DNA of 64,000 bases from Chamaecrista fasciculata (taxonomy: Eukaryota > Streptophyta > Magnoliopsida > Fabales > Fabaceae). Below the pieces are notes generated by a model, which was not told the origin of the DNA, searched no databases, and saw only the letters and a program-made list of their open reading frames with translations. Every line of letters begins with the position of its first letter. The stretch's first letter is position 1. Position numbers and translations under genes: made by a program. The stretch covers positions 501,684 through 565,683 of the forward strand of contig QANZ01019100.1 in the NCBI GenBank assembly GCA_003254925.1, in the 5' to 3' direction. Positions 12,301 to 24,331 of this stretch are shown one piece after another.

Positions 12301-13117
12301 TCTGAACACACTCAGGAGCAAGCTCACCGAAATTGGCAACTCTATTTTGATTAAAACAATCAAAGAAGGACATTGTAAGAGGTTTTGAAACAAGGACAAG
12401 CACACACCATTAAAATTTTCAACTTTCTTTAACCAAAATGTTGGGTAAGAAGCCAAAATGAGAGTTGGAAAATATCTACCCACGGGTTTACAAAAATGAC
12501 TGCAGTAAAAATAATTTAACGACAGATAGCTATAAAATTAGATAATACAGTTCAACCAATAAACATTCTATATTAAAAAGTAAACTGGATAATAATATGG
12601 TCTAGAGAATCAAGCACATAATCAATAATGTGAAGCAGTGTGAAGAAAGCTTAATTGAAAAATGAAAGGAAAAGAATCAGTGTGAAGCAGTTCTTGCGGT
12701 TTCTATAGAAACTGAATTCCAAAGAAACACCAAAGAGTGGAATTTAGCAGCAACCAAAGAAAAAGAAAAACAGCAAAGACTCAACCTGATCTCCAGAGCA
12801 CGGCTAAAGTTCTCAGCTGCCTCACTGAAATCGTTCTCTTTCATAGCCTTGTATCCCTCTTCCATCAACTCGTCCGCGTACTCGAGTGTCTTCTCATGAT
12901 CGGCGTCGGGCACTGGAGCAGAAGTTTCAGCGGCGTTTTGGCTAGTGTTAGCTGCTGATTCTGTAGCGGTCAGAGCGCCAGACTCCGATTCCGATGCAGC
13001 TTCGCCGGAGGCTTGGTTTTTGTCATGTCCATTGTTGTTTAGGGTTTCCTCAACCTTTTCGGGTTCGGCTTGTACGGCCATAGTGACTGAAATTTCAGAT
13101 GGTGGAGCTTCTTCCAT
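9393..13117 (-). CDS. NASP: NASP-type H3/H4 histone chaperone (TPR protein)
   Basis: The plant homologue of NASP/SHNi-TPR proteins, which hold histone H3-H4 and help chromatin assembly in the nucleus. Six exons chain in phase: 13117-12786, 12341-12088, 10654-10451, 10301-10211, 10035-9810 and 9719-9393, giving 477 residues, close to Arabidopsis At4g37210. TPR blocks are visible: YADELMEEGYKAMKENDFSE with FSRALEIRVANFGELAPECV; then AWKMLDVARAIVEKHSGNTI; then SDYKKALSILEQLVEPDNRK followed by NFRICLCLEVGSRPEEAIPY. A strongly acidic loop (KESDDDDLAEAEADEDESDL) interrupts the TPRs, as in other NASPs, and the tail carries a basic GRGVKRTS nuclear-signal-like motif. A coiled-coil segment (AEKQAEIDTLTDLSSELERK) follows the last TPR. 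Intron 2 is 1.4 kb and carries a SINE. Confidence 0.95.
11405..11925. repeat. Diverged tandem duplication in NASP intron 2
   Basis: Two diverged copies of about 150-160 bp, near 11405-11565 and 11780-11925, share the sequence around AGCACATTA-ACAGAAAA, ATGCCATCTCA and other blocks. The SINE described separately lies between them. Similarity is imperfect and was judged by eye. Confidence 0.5.
11577..11760 (+). mobile_element. tRNA-derived SINE with 12-bp target duplication
   Basis: The body starts near GGGGTTGGTCCAAGTGG and ends in an A-rich tail, CCAAAATAAAA. A pol III A-box-like motif (TGGTCCAAGTGG, 11593-11604) and a weak B-box-like motif (AAGTTTAAGACC, 11638-11649) are spaced as in tRNA-derived SINEs. 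TTATTGACCACA occurs directly on both sides (11565-11576 and 11761-11772), an exact 12-bp target-site duplication. It sits in NASP intron 2, in antisense orientation to the gene. Confidence 0.8.
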
Positions 13118-13641
13118 CGAGTTTTGGTTCAGAAGAGTGGGAAGAGAGAAAATACTCTCGTCTTTTGAGTTTTGAAGTTCGAGGGTTTGTGCGGGTTTCT
13201 CTCTTCTGCGTGTTCTTCAAAAACCACTTCGGGCGCAAAATGATACTGAATTCTGATACTGATTCATACCCGAAAGGCCGAAACATTTGGGTCGGAAAGA
13301 GATATCTGAATAAATCATTTCACTCGAATCCTTTTTTGTTTTGGTAGGCACTTGAATCCTTTTTTAATTAAAAAAAATAACTTACACCACCCGAATCCTT
13401 TTAGGAGTTTTTTTTTTATAGCCCGAGAAAACAGGATTTTTGGAATCCTTTTAGGTATTAAGAGTTGCTGCCTAGAAGAAATCAAGACGTTTGGCGATAT
13501 TACGAAACTAAAAAAATAAAATTTCATTTTCTTTTGCTAAAAAAGAAAGAAGTAGATTTTTTAAAGAAAAAAATATAATATGATAAATTTAATATTCCAA
13601 TTCCAATAATAAATAAATCAACGAATTGGTTTTTTTTTTTT
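13118..13641. other. NASP 5' flank with GAATCCTTTT repeats
   Basis: This is the likely NASP promoter and leader. Between about 13325 and 13455 the phrase GAATCCTTTT recurs four times in imperfect copies, separated by T- and A-rich DNA. The stretch runs into poly-T at the edge of the assembly gap. Confidence 0.6.
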
Positions 13642-14323
13642 NNNNNNNNNNNNNNNNNNNNNNNNNNNNNNNNNNNNNNNNNNNNNNNNNNNNNNNNNNN
13701 NNNNNNNNNNNNNNNNNNNNNNNNNNNNNNNNNNNNNNNNNNNNNNNNNNNNNNNNNNNNNNNNNNNNNNNNNNNNNNNNNNNNNNNNNNNNNNNNNNNN
13801 NNNNNNNNNNNNNNNNNNNNNNNNNNNNNNNNNNNNNNNNNNNNNNNNNNNNNNNNNNNNNNNNNNNNNNNNNNNNNNNNNNNNNNNNNNNNNNNNNNNN
13901 NNNNNNNNNNNNNNNNNNNNNNNNNNNNNNNNNNNNNNNNNNNNNNNNNNNNNNNNNNNNNNNNNNNNNNNNNNNNNNNNNNNNNNNNNNNNNNNNNNNN
14001 NNNNNNNNNNNNNNNNNNNNNNNNNNNNNNNNNNNNNNNNNNNNNNNNNNNNNNNNNNNNNNNNNNNNNNNNNNNNNNNNNNNNNNNNNNNNNNNNNNNN
14101 NNNNNNNNNNNNNNNNNNNNNNNNNNNNNNNNNNNNNNNNNNNNNNNNNNNNNNNNNNNNNNNNNNNNNNNNNNNNNNNNNNNNNNNNNNNNNNNNNNNN
14201 NNNNNNNNNNNNNNNNNNNNNNNNNNNNNNNNNNNNNNNNNNNNNNNNNNNNNNNNNNNNNNNNNNNNNNNNNNNNNNNNNNNNNNNNNNNNNNNNNNNN
14301 NNNNNNNNNNNNNNNNNNNNNNN
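13642..14323. other. Assembly gap (682 N)
   Basis: A run of 682 unknown bases. It is entered through poly-T and left through poly-A followed by hairpin repeats, so the missing sequence is probably a foldback or other repetitive element. Confidence 1.
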
Positions 14324-14620
14324 AAAAAAAAAAAAAACTTAAGGCGTTCCACGTGGAAATGCCTTAAGAAAATTAAAAAAAAATTCCCCAAGGTGTCTTA
14401 GGTGGAAATACCTTATGGTAACTTTTTTAAAAAAACAAAAATAATCTTAAGGTATTTCCACGTAAAACACCTTAAGGTCACTTCAAAAAAAAATAAAAAA
14501 TCAATTATATCATCCATCGCAAAAGCACATTTTGAGAAAAATTTTTAAATTAAATATTTTAAGAATTTTTTATTTTTTTAAATATACAAATATAAAAAGA
14601 CCTTAAGTCTGTATATATAG
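14324..14620. repeat. Hairpin-bearing arm of a foldback element beside the gap
   Basis: Three imperfect palindromic units follow the gap: CTTAAGGC...GCCTTAAG around CCACGTGG (14338-14368), a degenerate middle unit near 14388-14420, and one near 14444-14476 ending ACACCTTAAGG. They are followed by an AT-rich stretch (TTTTTAAATTAAATATTTTAA) that also occurs at 51060-51170 and resembles the arm end at 39750-39815. Only one side is visible because of the gap. Confidence 0.6.
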
Positions 14621-15530
14621 AAATTTAACTAAAGATAGGAATTAATTTGAGATATCTAAATTCAGATGTAAAGATTGTAATGCCGTACCCATATGTTTGT
14701 GATCTATGATTTATCTGTTTAGTGCTGCGTCCATGGAAAGCATAGGATCATTGAATGAGAAGTCCACTATTACAGATTCATATTCTTTTCTTTTTTTTTT
14801 TGGCCGAATGTACAGATTCATATTCAGATTGGACTTGATTCTGTGAAGTATATGAGTAATTGAGTATGACAGGAATAAGATATTGACGTGTACAAAATAG
14901 AGTAGTACTAATCATTTATTATTATGTATATGAATTCAAAATAAATTGATAATAACGCATTTTGGTTTTGAAAAAAATTGGGGAATGTTTGATTTATTTT
15001 TAATAAAAAAAATTACTGTGTTAAGTCTCAAGAGTTCATCAAGATTCAAGACTAATGATGTCGGTTCATCTTATGGGCTCCTGGGGTTCATGATTTATAT
15101 GAAGACAATGCCTCCCTCAGGCCAAAAAAAAAAAAAAAGCCTCCCTAATGCAAATAGGAAAATTAAAACACGCTGTTTTTGTAAGTTTAGGATAAGGAAA
15201 ATGGTTGAGCAAGTGAATCTAACTGCGTCCTTTGAAACAGTATATATATCTACTCAATCATCTGCAAAATGTTTTACATTCAATCATTTCCTGCCAATTC
15301 ACCATTCATATCATAGCTGATAGATAACCCAAAAAAGGTGTGCATGTTAGTCATATTTTACTATTGAAGTAGTCAGTGTGCTGGTGATAACTGAGGTTGC
15401 TCAAAGTTATACCTTGGATGGTGTCAGTATAAATTTAAGAAGGTGGAAAAACACAAGGATTGTTTAGAGATAGTGTAGGTGAGAAAGAGAAAAAGTAAAC
15501 AAGAAGCAAGCATGCATTTTTATGTTTATG
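14621..15530. other. Intergenic region downstream of WAKL14
   Basis: AT-rich DNA with poly-A/T runs and no recognised gene. The part next to 15530 is expected to be the 3' untranslated region of the minus-strand receptor kinase. Confidence 0.5.
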
Positions 15531-18500
15531 TCATTGAGCTGCATTTCCCAATAAGCTGTTTGATGAAGGAGAGCTGTTTCCACTTAACCAAGGATCATGC
15601 ACCGACACAGGTGAGCTATCCTTCACATCCTCCACAGAATGTACAAAACTTTCTGCTCTCTGATGATCTGGAATAATCAATCTCTCACTCTCTATTCCTC
15701 CTTCTTTCTTGATCTCAATCCCATGATTAATATTCACTGACTTCTCATGATCACTTCCATTAATAATATGTGATGAAGAAGAGCATGAGGACCCAACCGA
15801 TGATGCCATGCATATGGTTTCTTCCATTGTTGCCCACCCACTGCGTCTAATGTAGTCTAACTCCTCTGCCACTTCCATCATAGTAGGCCTCATGTCACTA
15901 TGAAAAGCCAAGCATCTGAATGCAAGCTCAGCAACCTTGTGAACAGAATACAGTGTCCATGCATCCCTATGTGGCTCTAGAAAAGGATCTATGATCTCAT
16001 CCACTAAACCCCTCCTAATCCTATCAACAGCAAGTGCAGCCAAATTAACCTCACTCTGAGGCCTACCAAAATCAACCACTTTAAGTGCAGTTATTATCTC
16101 CACCAAAACCACTCCAAAACTGTACACATCACTCTTATCAGATAGATGGTAGTTCTGGTGGTATTGAGGGTCTACATACCCTGGAGTCCCTTGTGGGGCA
16201 GTTGAGATATGAGATATTTCTGTCATCCCAAGCCTTGAAAGCCCAAAGTCTGCTACTTTTGACTTGAAGTTATAATCCAACAGTATATTACTGGATTTTA
16301 TGTCTCTATGATAAATTGGAGGATCAATAGCAGAATGGAGATATGCTATAGCATTAGCAGTTTCAGTAGCAATAGTGAGCCGAGTTGTCCATGGAAGTCC
16401 CTTTCCCTTATCTCTCTGTAAATGCTGTGACAAAGTTCCATTAGGCATATACTCATAAACCAGAATTTGCTCGCCGTCTTCTATGCTACAACCCAAGAGA
16501 CGAACTAAATTGGGGTGACTCACAGAAGACAGAAGCTTGACCTCATTCATGACTTGGTCAACGCTGTTAGTGTCTCTGTGCTTTATTTTTTTTATGGCAA
16601 CTAACTCATCATTGTGGAGTTTTCCTGAATAAACTGTACCAAAAGCCCCAGTTCCTAGCCTCTGTTTCTCAGAGAAAAAATTGGTGGCTCTCTCTATTTC
16701 TTTGTAAGGATAGAAAGGAACGCTGGAGTTTCCTCCAGCTTCACGCAAAAGGCGCTTCACAGTCATTTGCTTTCTCAAACAATGGGAACGACGTCGTACG
16801 TAATAACCCAGACAACACAGAACAGCCATTATAAAAGCTCCAGCGCCAATTCCTATATATATACAAAAAAAAGAAACATGAAGATTAGTAAAGAAATTAA
16901 ACACCACAAAATTGAAGATCAAATAACATTCTAGCTAGATAGGCTGTACCTCCAGCAAGAACACCGATTTTAGTTGTTCCTCCACATCCTCCAGAAGTAA
17001 GCGTTGAAGCGTTGCACTTAGAATCTGATGGCAAATCAATAATATTAAATAATATTATAAATAAATTAGCAGAAAAATAAGTAAGTCTTACGGTAGCAAC
17101 ACAGCAAAAAGTCATGCAGTTAAAGAGGTTAAAGCAACACAGAAAAATATTGTTTTTGTCGGCAAAATATGATGTTAATTAGACAAATGTCGGTGATGAC
17201 CTGTTTTCAGTTGGTGTTTCTCACATTGTGAATGAATGTATTGTACTATTGTCACTAATTCTTCCCTTTTGGCCAGCTAATAGAAAAATCTTGATACATC
17301 GATCCAACAAGACACGTGCTTTGCCTAACATTAATCTATATTTTATGAAGCAGCCAGAAAATGTTGACTTTTCGAAGTATTCTTTTTTTTGGCAAGTTAC
17401 AATTTTCATCCAAAATGTACATTTCTCACAAGTTGTGCAACTACTTTCCTGGAAAATGCAACAGTACTTTTGTTGATACAAACAAGACTCTGATTTTGAG
17501 AAAATTCCGCAATCAACAATATATTATAAAATTTGGGGACATGTCTGACCATGAGAAATGCCCATTTAAATTTAATCAGCACCAAATCAAAAGAGAGGAT
17601 ATAAGATGAAATTATAGGCATCAAAGATCAGTAATAATGAAGAATCTAATAATCGTCCCTCATCAAAACGTGATGCGCGCGCCAAATTTGACCAGACAAA
17701 TCAAGTATATATCGCCCTGGTGGTCATATCCCTAAAAGAAAGCATACACTAATTCTTTTCAATATTTCCAAACTAAATAAATACCCACATATGTTGTAAT
17801 AAATAATTTTTCAGCCGATAGTTTAAATTATCGTCGTTAAATTACAAAAGATATCCCTTTAACTTTGAATACGTTTAATACTTAACATAATTAATATCAA
17901 CACCGTTGCAATAATGCAATGCACTATTGACATATTCCAACAAATTTATGAAGATGTTAAAAAAAATACATATTTTTAGCTAAAAATTGATTTAAACGTG
18001 TGTCCAGCGAAGCTAGTACTCATTTGGTAGATAACCTCTCTATTCATAAGACTATTATCTATTTATCTCGTCTCAATTATCAGCACACAAAATAATAAAA
18101 GACTGGCCACGACACTTAAAAATAATGACAAAAAAAATCATGTGAATAGGTTCACGTCCTTATATATTTTTTTAAAGAGAAAAGATATGACTTGATTCTT
18201 ACCATAATTCAATATTTGAAAATCTAATATATAAATTATTTTTTAAAAATTATAAAGACAATACAACTTAATTCTGAATCTATTTTTAACAATCAACTTG
18301 GAGAAACAAAAGAATTAAAATGATTTTTAAAGATTGATTGTTAATGATTTTCTCAATTTATATTTTTTTGTCTATTTTTCTTTAAATAAACCACCACCTA
18401 ATCATCAGTCAATGAAACAATCGCCAATATTGAATATTCTACAAGAAGAATTTTTAAAAAAATAAAATAAAATGCAAAATTTCTTAAATCACCACTCACC

Positions 18501-19259
18501 TGATCTCCGGCAGCCGGTGCCGTTAACGAAGCCATCTCCGTCATAACCTTCCGGACAGTGACATCGGAACCCTAGCTTCCGATCAGGAAGATGAACCTCC
18601 GTACAATTAGCAATGGAAGAACATAATTGGCAGGAACCTTCAAGCCACCACCCCAATTCAAGCACCTGAAACTGCAACGAAACCTCTTGCTCTGTCTCAT
18701 TCCTCTGTTCAATAGCAATCGACGAGAACAAGAATTTGCATCCCGTCTTGTTCAAATCCTCGAATTTCAGAAGTTCCGAATCTTCTCTCGTCGTCGTGAA
18801 GCAACTTATGTTATCGCTTCTTTCATCGCAGCCGTCCAATTCATTCCGATTGCTAAGGAAGGTGGATGTGGGTATGACGCATCCGCCGGGGACCGAAGTG
18901 CAATTTTGCAGAAGGAGGCTGTTGTTCGTCGTGGGGGCGAAGTTCGCGGCGAAAAGGGGTTTTATGGATTCAAAGGTTCGGTTGCATTTTGCGGGGAGAT
19001 TGATGAATATGCTGCTTGAGGTTACGTTTTGGACTTTGAAGGATGATGAAATTTGAATTTCGTTGTTGTTGTTGTTGTTGCTGAGGCTGCAGTTTAATCG
19101 GATTGGACAGCCATCGGAGAACCCAAAAGGATACTGTAAGCTATGAATTCCACACTTGCTCTCGCATGTGTTATTGCTTTCGGTTCGCGTTGAGAAAAAT
19201 AGGAGGATTGTTGTCGTGAGGAGAACTGAGAAATTTTTTGGGGAGTGAAAGTGAAACAT
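15531..19259 (-). CDS. WAKL14: Wall-associated receptor kinase-like 14
   Basis: A plasma-membrane Ser/Thr receptor kinase whose ectodomain probably binds cell-wall pectin. Three exons chain in phase: 19259-18500, 17024-16950 and 16852-15531, giving 718 residues, near the Arabidopsis WAKL14 length. A signal peptide precedes a GUB_WAK domain (NTCESKCGIHSLQYPFGFSD). A WAK-associated Cys-rich region (WWLEGSCQLCSSIANC) and an EGF-like module (FRCHCPEGYDGDGF) follow. The transmembrane segment spans the exon 2/3 border (IGVLAGGIGAGAFIMAVLCC). The kinase domain has LGTGAFGTVYSG, AIKKIK, YHRDIKSSN, DFGLSR and GTPGYVDPQY, so it looks catalytically intact (RD type). A Ser-rich tail follows. Intron 1 is 1.5 kb. 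Its neighbour across about 11 kb is XLG1; the two genes are adjacent in Arabidopsis. Confidence 0.95.
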
Positions 19260-22122
19260 TGTTCTGGAGTTGAATTTGAGCGAACAGGGCAGTAATCATC
19301 ACCTTGTACAACAGAGGACCAAAAGGAAGAAAAAATCCTGAGAGTCAATTTTGTTTTTACAATAAAAAATGGAAGTATCTGATGCCGTTGTTTGATTAAA
19401 TGAGGGAAGTAAAAGCTGACGATGGATGCCGTTGGGGAGGCATGAGTTTCAATAAATGCTTGAAACGAGAATTTGAATCTTGTTTCTGTTTGTTTTTTCT
19501 TTTTGTGAAGGTATATTAAATATGCAGCATCATACCTTAGCTTCTGCAATGGTTGATGATAGCTGTGGCAGTTGAAGAAATAATTCACCACTAGAGCATC
19601 GAGTTTGAACGAACGCGCAGGAGACAATAAATTTTCATTTAAGAAGGAAAGAAAAAGAGACAAGTGGAAAACTTAACGTTGTTGTTGAAGGAGGGTTGGT
19701 TCGTAAATGAGCCATCATCATTACACAGTAGAGAGAATCAGGGAGAGGAAATTCAGGAATTATTATTAGAGCCATATTTCCTTATTCATATCGTATGTTC
19801 ACACTTTTGGTCTGGCTTCTAGGTCGTCATGGAACGCTAAACAAATAAATAATTTTCCTTACCAAAAAGAATAAATAATTTTCCTGAATTTTTATTGACT
19901 GACGAATATACCCTTCGAATAACATATATCTTGAATTTCTTATTAAGACTACAAAAAAAAAAAGAGAGAGATGCTTTCTTTGGCAGCGAAAGAACTTAAA
20001 AAAGGAAAGAAAAGTATGAAATGGAAGGAGGCAGAAGGCCTACACGAGGTTGACTATGGTGGCTTTCATAGCTAGCCTTAGCCCATCCTACACAAACATT
20101 ACCATTTATTAAAAAAAAAAGTTTGACTTTTTGTGAACATTAAATTCTTTTAATATTAATATAAATTTAAGATAATTGATCAGTAAAAGGATTTCAGTGA
20201 TAAAAGCAAATTGAATAGTTGTCCTTTTCCCCAGCCAAAATAGTTGACCAGAATTGTCCCTTTCCATGTCTAGATTTTCCACCTTAGCTGCTGCATGCTG
20301 GACTATTCAATAGTATTCCAATCTCTACCCATTTTCCCTCTTTAAATTAACTGCGTGATGTAATCCTCATCTAAATCACCCTATAAAACAGCTAAGTTCC
20401 CAAATAGAGCAAGTAAAAAGACAATCTGAAATTAAAGAAACATTTATTACATAGGATACACACTTTCTTTTAAAATTTCATTAGGATCCATATAAATTAA
20501 ATGATATCCACACCATACACGTGTGATACAACAATTTGGGGTTAAGCATTAAGAAAACTGTAAATAAATAGGAGTATACTATAGTACCTACAATTCCTGA
20601 AAGGAATATATATATGCATTAGTGTGGAAGAAAGAATATAAGAGAAAATATACATATAGGAGGAATGTGAAGGAGATGGTCAGATGAGAAATAATAAAAA
20701 GGCTTGACCACATCACCAAATTAAAGGGAATGGGATGTGTAGTGTGCGGACAGCAACTCCCCACCATTACTTGCTTCACGCCACTAATTTAATAATCTAT
20801 CATATTCATTCTTAAGGGTTGGCATTCCCAAGCATCCATCAAGTGGACATACCATAATTTTATTATATATATATATGCTTAATATTATTTCATATATGCC
20901 CAAGACACGGATGAGATCATGGTCATACATATGGTGTAATACCCAAAATATATTCCTTTTATTACTTTAATTTTAAGCATGAATTAATTATAGAGCTAAT
21001 AATATTGGTTCATTTAATTAGTTTATCAATGGATAATCTTTTGTCAAAAACATGAAACGATTGTTTTTTCTAAGATATTAATAATAAGAAAAGCAAAAGC
21101 CAACTTGTTAACAGCACTTTGATATAGATATATAGATAAACATGTCAAAAAATATGTACTATATGGTGAAATCACAATTATCAACTTTATATGAGAGTCA
21201 AAGGTCAGAACACGAGATGATTAAGAACACGTGTGTTAAGTTCGGTACTAAAAAATGGCCATATATATATTAGACTACTCCACCGCCACCAGATTGATCA
21301 GAAACCCATTTCTCCAATATCCAATCTGTAAAATCATTTTGTATATAAATTAGTTGTTCCACCAGAACTAAAAACTTTTACTGAGTCTTGTGCAGAATCC
21401 GCCATATATTATGCATGTGCACCCTCTTGACTTTGCATTGCCTTAGTTCCTATTATTGCTTTTTCCCTCCCTCTCGTCTCACTTTTTGGCTGTTTGTTTA
21501 ATTATATTTGACAAATACGTGTCTTGCCATCGCAGATTTCATTAGATTTTAGGTTCACGTTAAATTATATATATTCCACTATTAAACGTAAGAAGCCCAT
21601 GACCCTTGGCCATTTTTATTACTCTTTTATAGGGAACGGGTCAATTGCGTTATGTCTTTTTCTTTTTTGTTCCTTTCCTAGATGCCTCGGTGTGATGTAT
21701 AATATGTGATTGAATCTTCTAACTTTATGTCGACCATGTTCTTTTGGGATCTATATATATATATTTGCCTTCAAAGTTGGTTTGGTTGAAGTTGAAAGCA
21801 AGGTTATTATCTAAAGTAATATCATATATATAAATTGACATAAATATTAAGATAATAATACAACAATAATACCTCCAATTTAAAATATCAATCCTAAACT
21901 TTATACTATATGTTAGTCTTAGTTTTATATTAAAATACCTCACACCCATGTTAGGCAAACAACCTTAATTGTGCGCATGGGTTTGTTAAACTATCATCAC
22001 TTAGAAAAATGCAGGGCGTCCAAATTAACGTGAAAGTTGAAGTTTTTTTTTCCCTACAATCAATGGCTCAGATTATCTACATCCGCGAGTCTTACGTATG
22101 AACTCAGTTAATTGTCAAAATA
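19260..22122. other. Intergenic region upstream of WAKL14
   Basis: The first few hundred bases should hold the WAKL14 leader and promoter. Beyond that I see AT-rich DNA with small TA tracts and no gene. A CACGTG core lies near 20518. None of the short open frames shows a domain or exon structure. Confidence 0.5.
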
Positions 22123-22497
22123 TTACGTATTTTTTTGGACATAAAATATTACAAATTCACATGCACGATTCAATCCAAAATGTGAAGCCTCGTGTTCGGA
22201 TGGATCAATTTTCGCAGAAGAAGAAGATGAATTAGGAGGAAGAACAGAGGAATTAGATGAATTGGTAGGGTTGTTCTCCATTAAGAGACTTACTGACTTG
22301 TTACCATATTATGAAACATACAAACAGAGAAAACGGGAGTGATTGAGAGATTTTCATTACTGATAGAAGTGTACAAATCAGGTTTATATAGACAAATGGT
22401 AACCGTACTCATGAACTGAATTAGCTAACCATCTAACAAACTCTAAGCTCAATTAACTAATAATGCCACATCATCAAGCTATTCTCCAATAGTCACA
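22123..22497 (-). mobile_element. Ty1/copia-like LTR end with start of gag, relic
   Basis: Read on the minus strand, a segment resembling an LTR 3' part (TATATAAACCTGATTTGTAC, then AATGAAAATCTCTCAATCAC) is followed by TGGTAACAAGTC, which resembles a degraded tRNA-Met primer-binding site. An ATG at 22281 then opens MENNPTNSSNSSVLPPNSSS...KIDPSEHEA, 52 codons, before a stop at 22123. The layout matches the 5' end of a copia element, but nothing downstream of gag is present. The upper boundary is approximate. The call rests on layout and composition only. Confidence 0.45.
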
Positions 22498-24031
22498 AAA
22501 GAGTTCCTTTTTTCCATGACATTTAAAGACAAAAAATATTTTTCTTTTCAAAAAGGCCACTGAGATTGTCTGGAAAGGCCCAAAATGATGGATAGGGTTG
22601 GTCTTGAATGATCCATGGACCCATATACTTGTAGCCCGAATATACAAAATAGATGGATAGATATTAAGGAAACTCAGAAATCAGAATCAGAATCAGCCCT
22701 TAGAGGAGGAAAAGATCGAAGATGAAATATGAAAGGTTTAGACTCAAAAAATGAGGCAAGGTGGGTGAGAAGTAAAAATGAATAAGAAATTAAAGAGAAA
22801 TTCATCCACTTTGAATTTGAATAATACATTCTTTAATTACTAAGCAATATTCACATGGAGTTATTACAGAGTTATCAGTGCAAATGGCTACACATCATGG
22901 CATTAACAAATGTCCATTAGTTCTATGTCCGGCTGCATTATGCATACTTGATGTGGGACAATCCCAAGTTTCAAGCTTGTTAATTAATTTAATGCCACGA
23001 GTTGCGTGCAAAACTATCAATTTTTGTGATGAGTGCTTTGTATTCACGAAGGAAGCGAAGGTCGAAGGTATAAATGAATGTCACTCAAGCATGTGAAAAG
23101 TGAAAACTCTCATGATGTATGCATCAAATCGAGATGCAGGATTAATTTTCCCGTTCAAATGGTCGATGATCTCATCATGAGAATCATGATGAGGTTTCCA
23201 TCTTTTCTAGAATAGATCTGTTGATTTTGATCTACACTTCTATTCTATTTATGTGATGGTTATCTATGTTCTTGAAGAAAAGGAAAATGCAAGTTTCGAG
23301 ATGATCGTCACAGCTGTGTCTCCTTCTTACTTACAGTGAGTTTTTCCTTTGAAGTTTTAATTAATTAATACTTTTTTTTTTCATATATTAAATGGGATGA
23401 TGAATATGACATTATTATGTGTAATTTGTTTTGGATGAGGATGGATGCTTGATCCTATCTGCAAATACACTAAGGGCTCTTGCCCTTTGGACAGCTAGCA
23501 CATGACAAGGAAACAAAAAAAAACGAGAAGTCTAATAAAGAACAGAGTCACCGATTACTTTGCTGTCTTCAAGCCTGCACTGATTATATCAGACTTGTGC
23601 CTCTCCTTCTGTCTGCACTCTGCAGGCAGAGCTACACTCCAAGACTGGAAAAAAAAATGAAAACAACTGCAATTTTCGTTCAGAAATCTTACAACTACTA
23701 CTCTAACTAAATTTCTCGGGAAAAATTAAATAATTACTATTAAGCATTATTTAACCCATTACTTTAGTTAGTTTTAAGAATACTAACCATAGCATTTAAT
23801 TTCTTATTATTGCTTAAAGGAAAACAAAGATGAATTACATAAATTCTGCGGGTTAAGCTGAAGCGGTTCATCCATACATTCACATACATACATACAGAAT
23901 GCATATATATATATATATATATTTGCCATCCCACACTTAAAACTTAATTAGTTTAGTTTTCCCAATCCCAAGTGCTTGTGGTTTCCATATACAAATTGAT
24001 CAGAAGCAGCAGGGCACTTAATTAAGGTTAA
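22498..24031. other. Intergenic region downstream of the 99-aa gene
   Basis: No gene is recognised. A TA microsatellite lies at about 23902-23931. The part next to 24031 should be the 3' untranslated region of the minus-strand small gene. Confidence 0.5.
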
Positions 24032-24331
24032 TTAAGGAGCAGAGAAGACGTCATCTTGTAGCCATTGGCTTTGTGATTGTGGTGTGCCTAGAAGAGCCTC
24101 AAAGGCAGTTTTGACTTTGTTTAAGGATTTCCGGTGACGGATGCGTCGGAGCACAAGCTGCTTGTCCAAGCTTTTAGAACTTGACTTCAGGAAAAGCTGG
24201 TTTGAGACAGGGCCAACTTTTGAATTTGCAGAGTCGTCCTTATTTGTGTCCTCCGACTCATAGTGATGATCGAGCCTCGCCTTTTGGGTCTCCGACACAG
24301 ATGACCCACCTCCAGAAACCACAAAATCCAT
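24032..24331 (-). CDS. Small basic plant protein of unknown function, 99 aa
   Basis: A single-exon open frame with MDFVVSGGGSS at its start. I chose the ATG at 24331 because upstream in-frame residues are rich in Ile/Tyr/His and match promoter-like TA-rich DNA. The middle is Ser/Lys/Asp-rich, and the C-terminal half holds a basic helix, LVLRRIRHRKSLNKVKTAFE, followed by ALLGTPQSQSQWLQDD. Similar short RRIRHRK-containing proteins occur in plants, but I know no function. A TATATATA stretch lies about 85-90 bp upstream of the ATG. The frame is plausible because its composition is protein-like, but no domain supports it. Confidence 0.55.
   Translation of the reverse strand: MDFVVSGGGSSVSETQKARLDHHYESEDTNKDDSANSKVGPVSNQLFLKSSSKSLDKQLVLRRIRHRKSLNKVKTAFEALLGTPQSQSQWLQDDVFSAP

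Noticed and set aside
13618-14391. Open frames spanning the N run
   Set aside because: They consist almost entirely of unknown bases.
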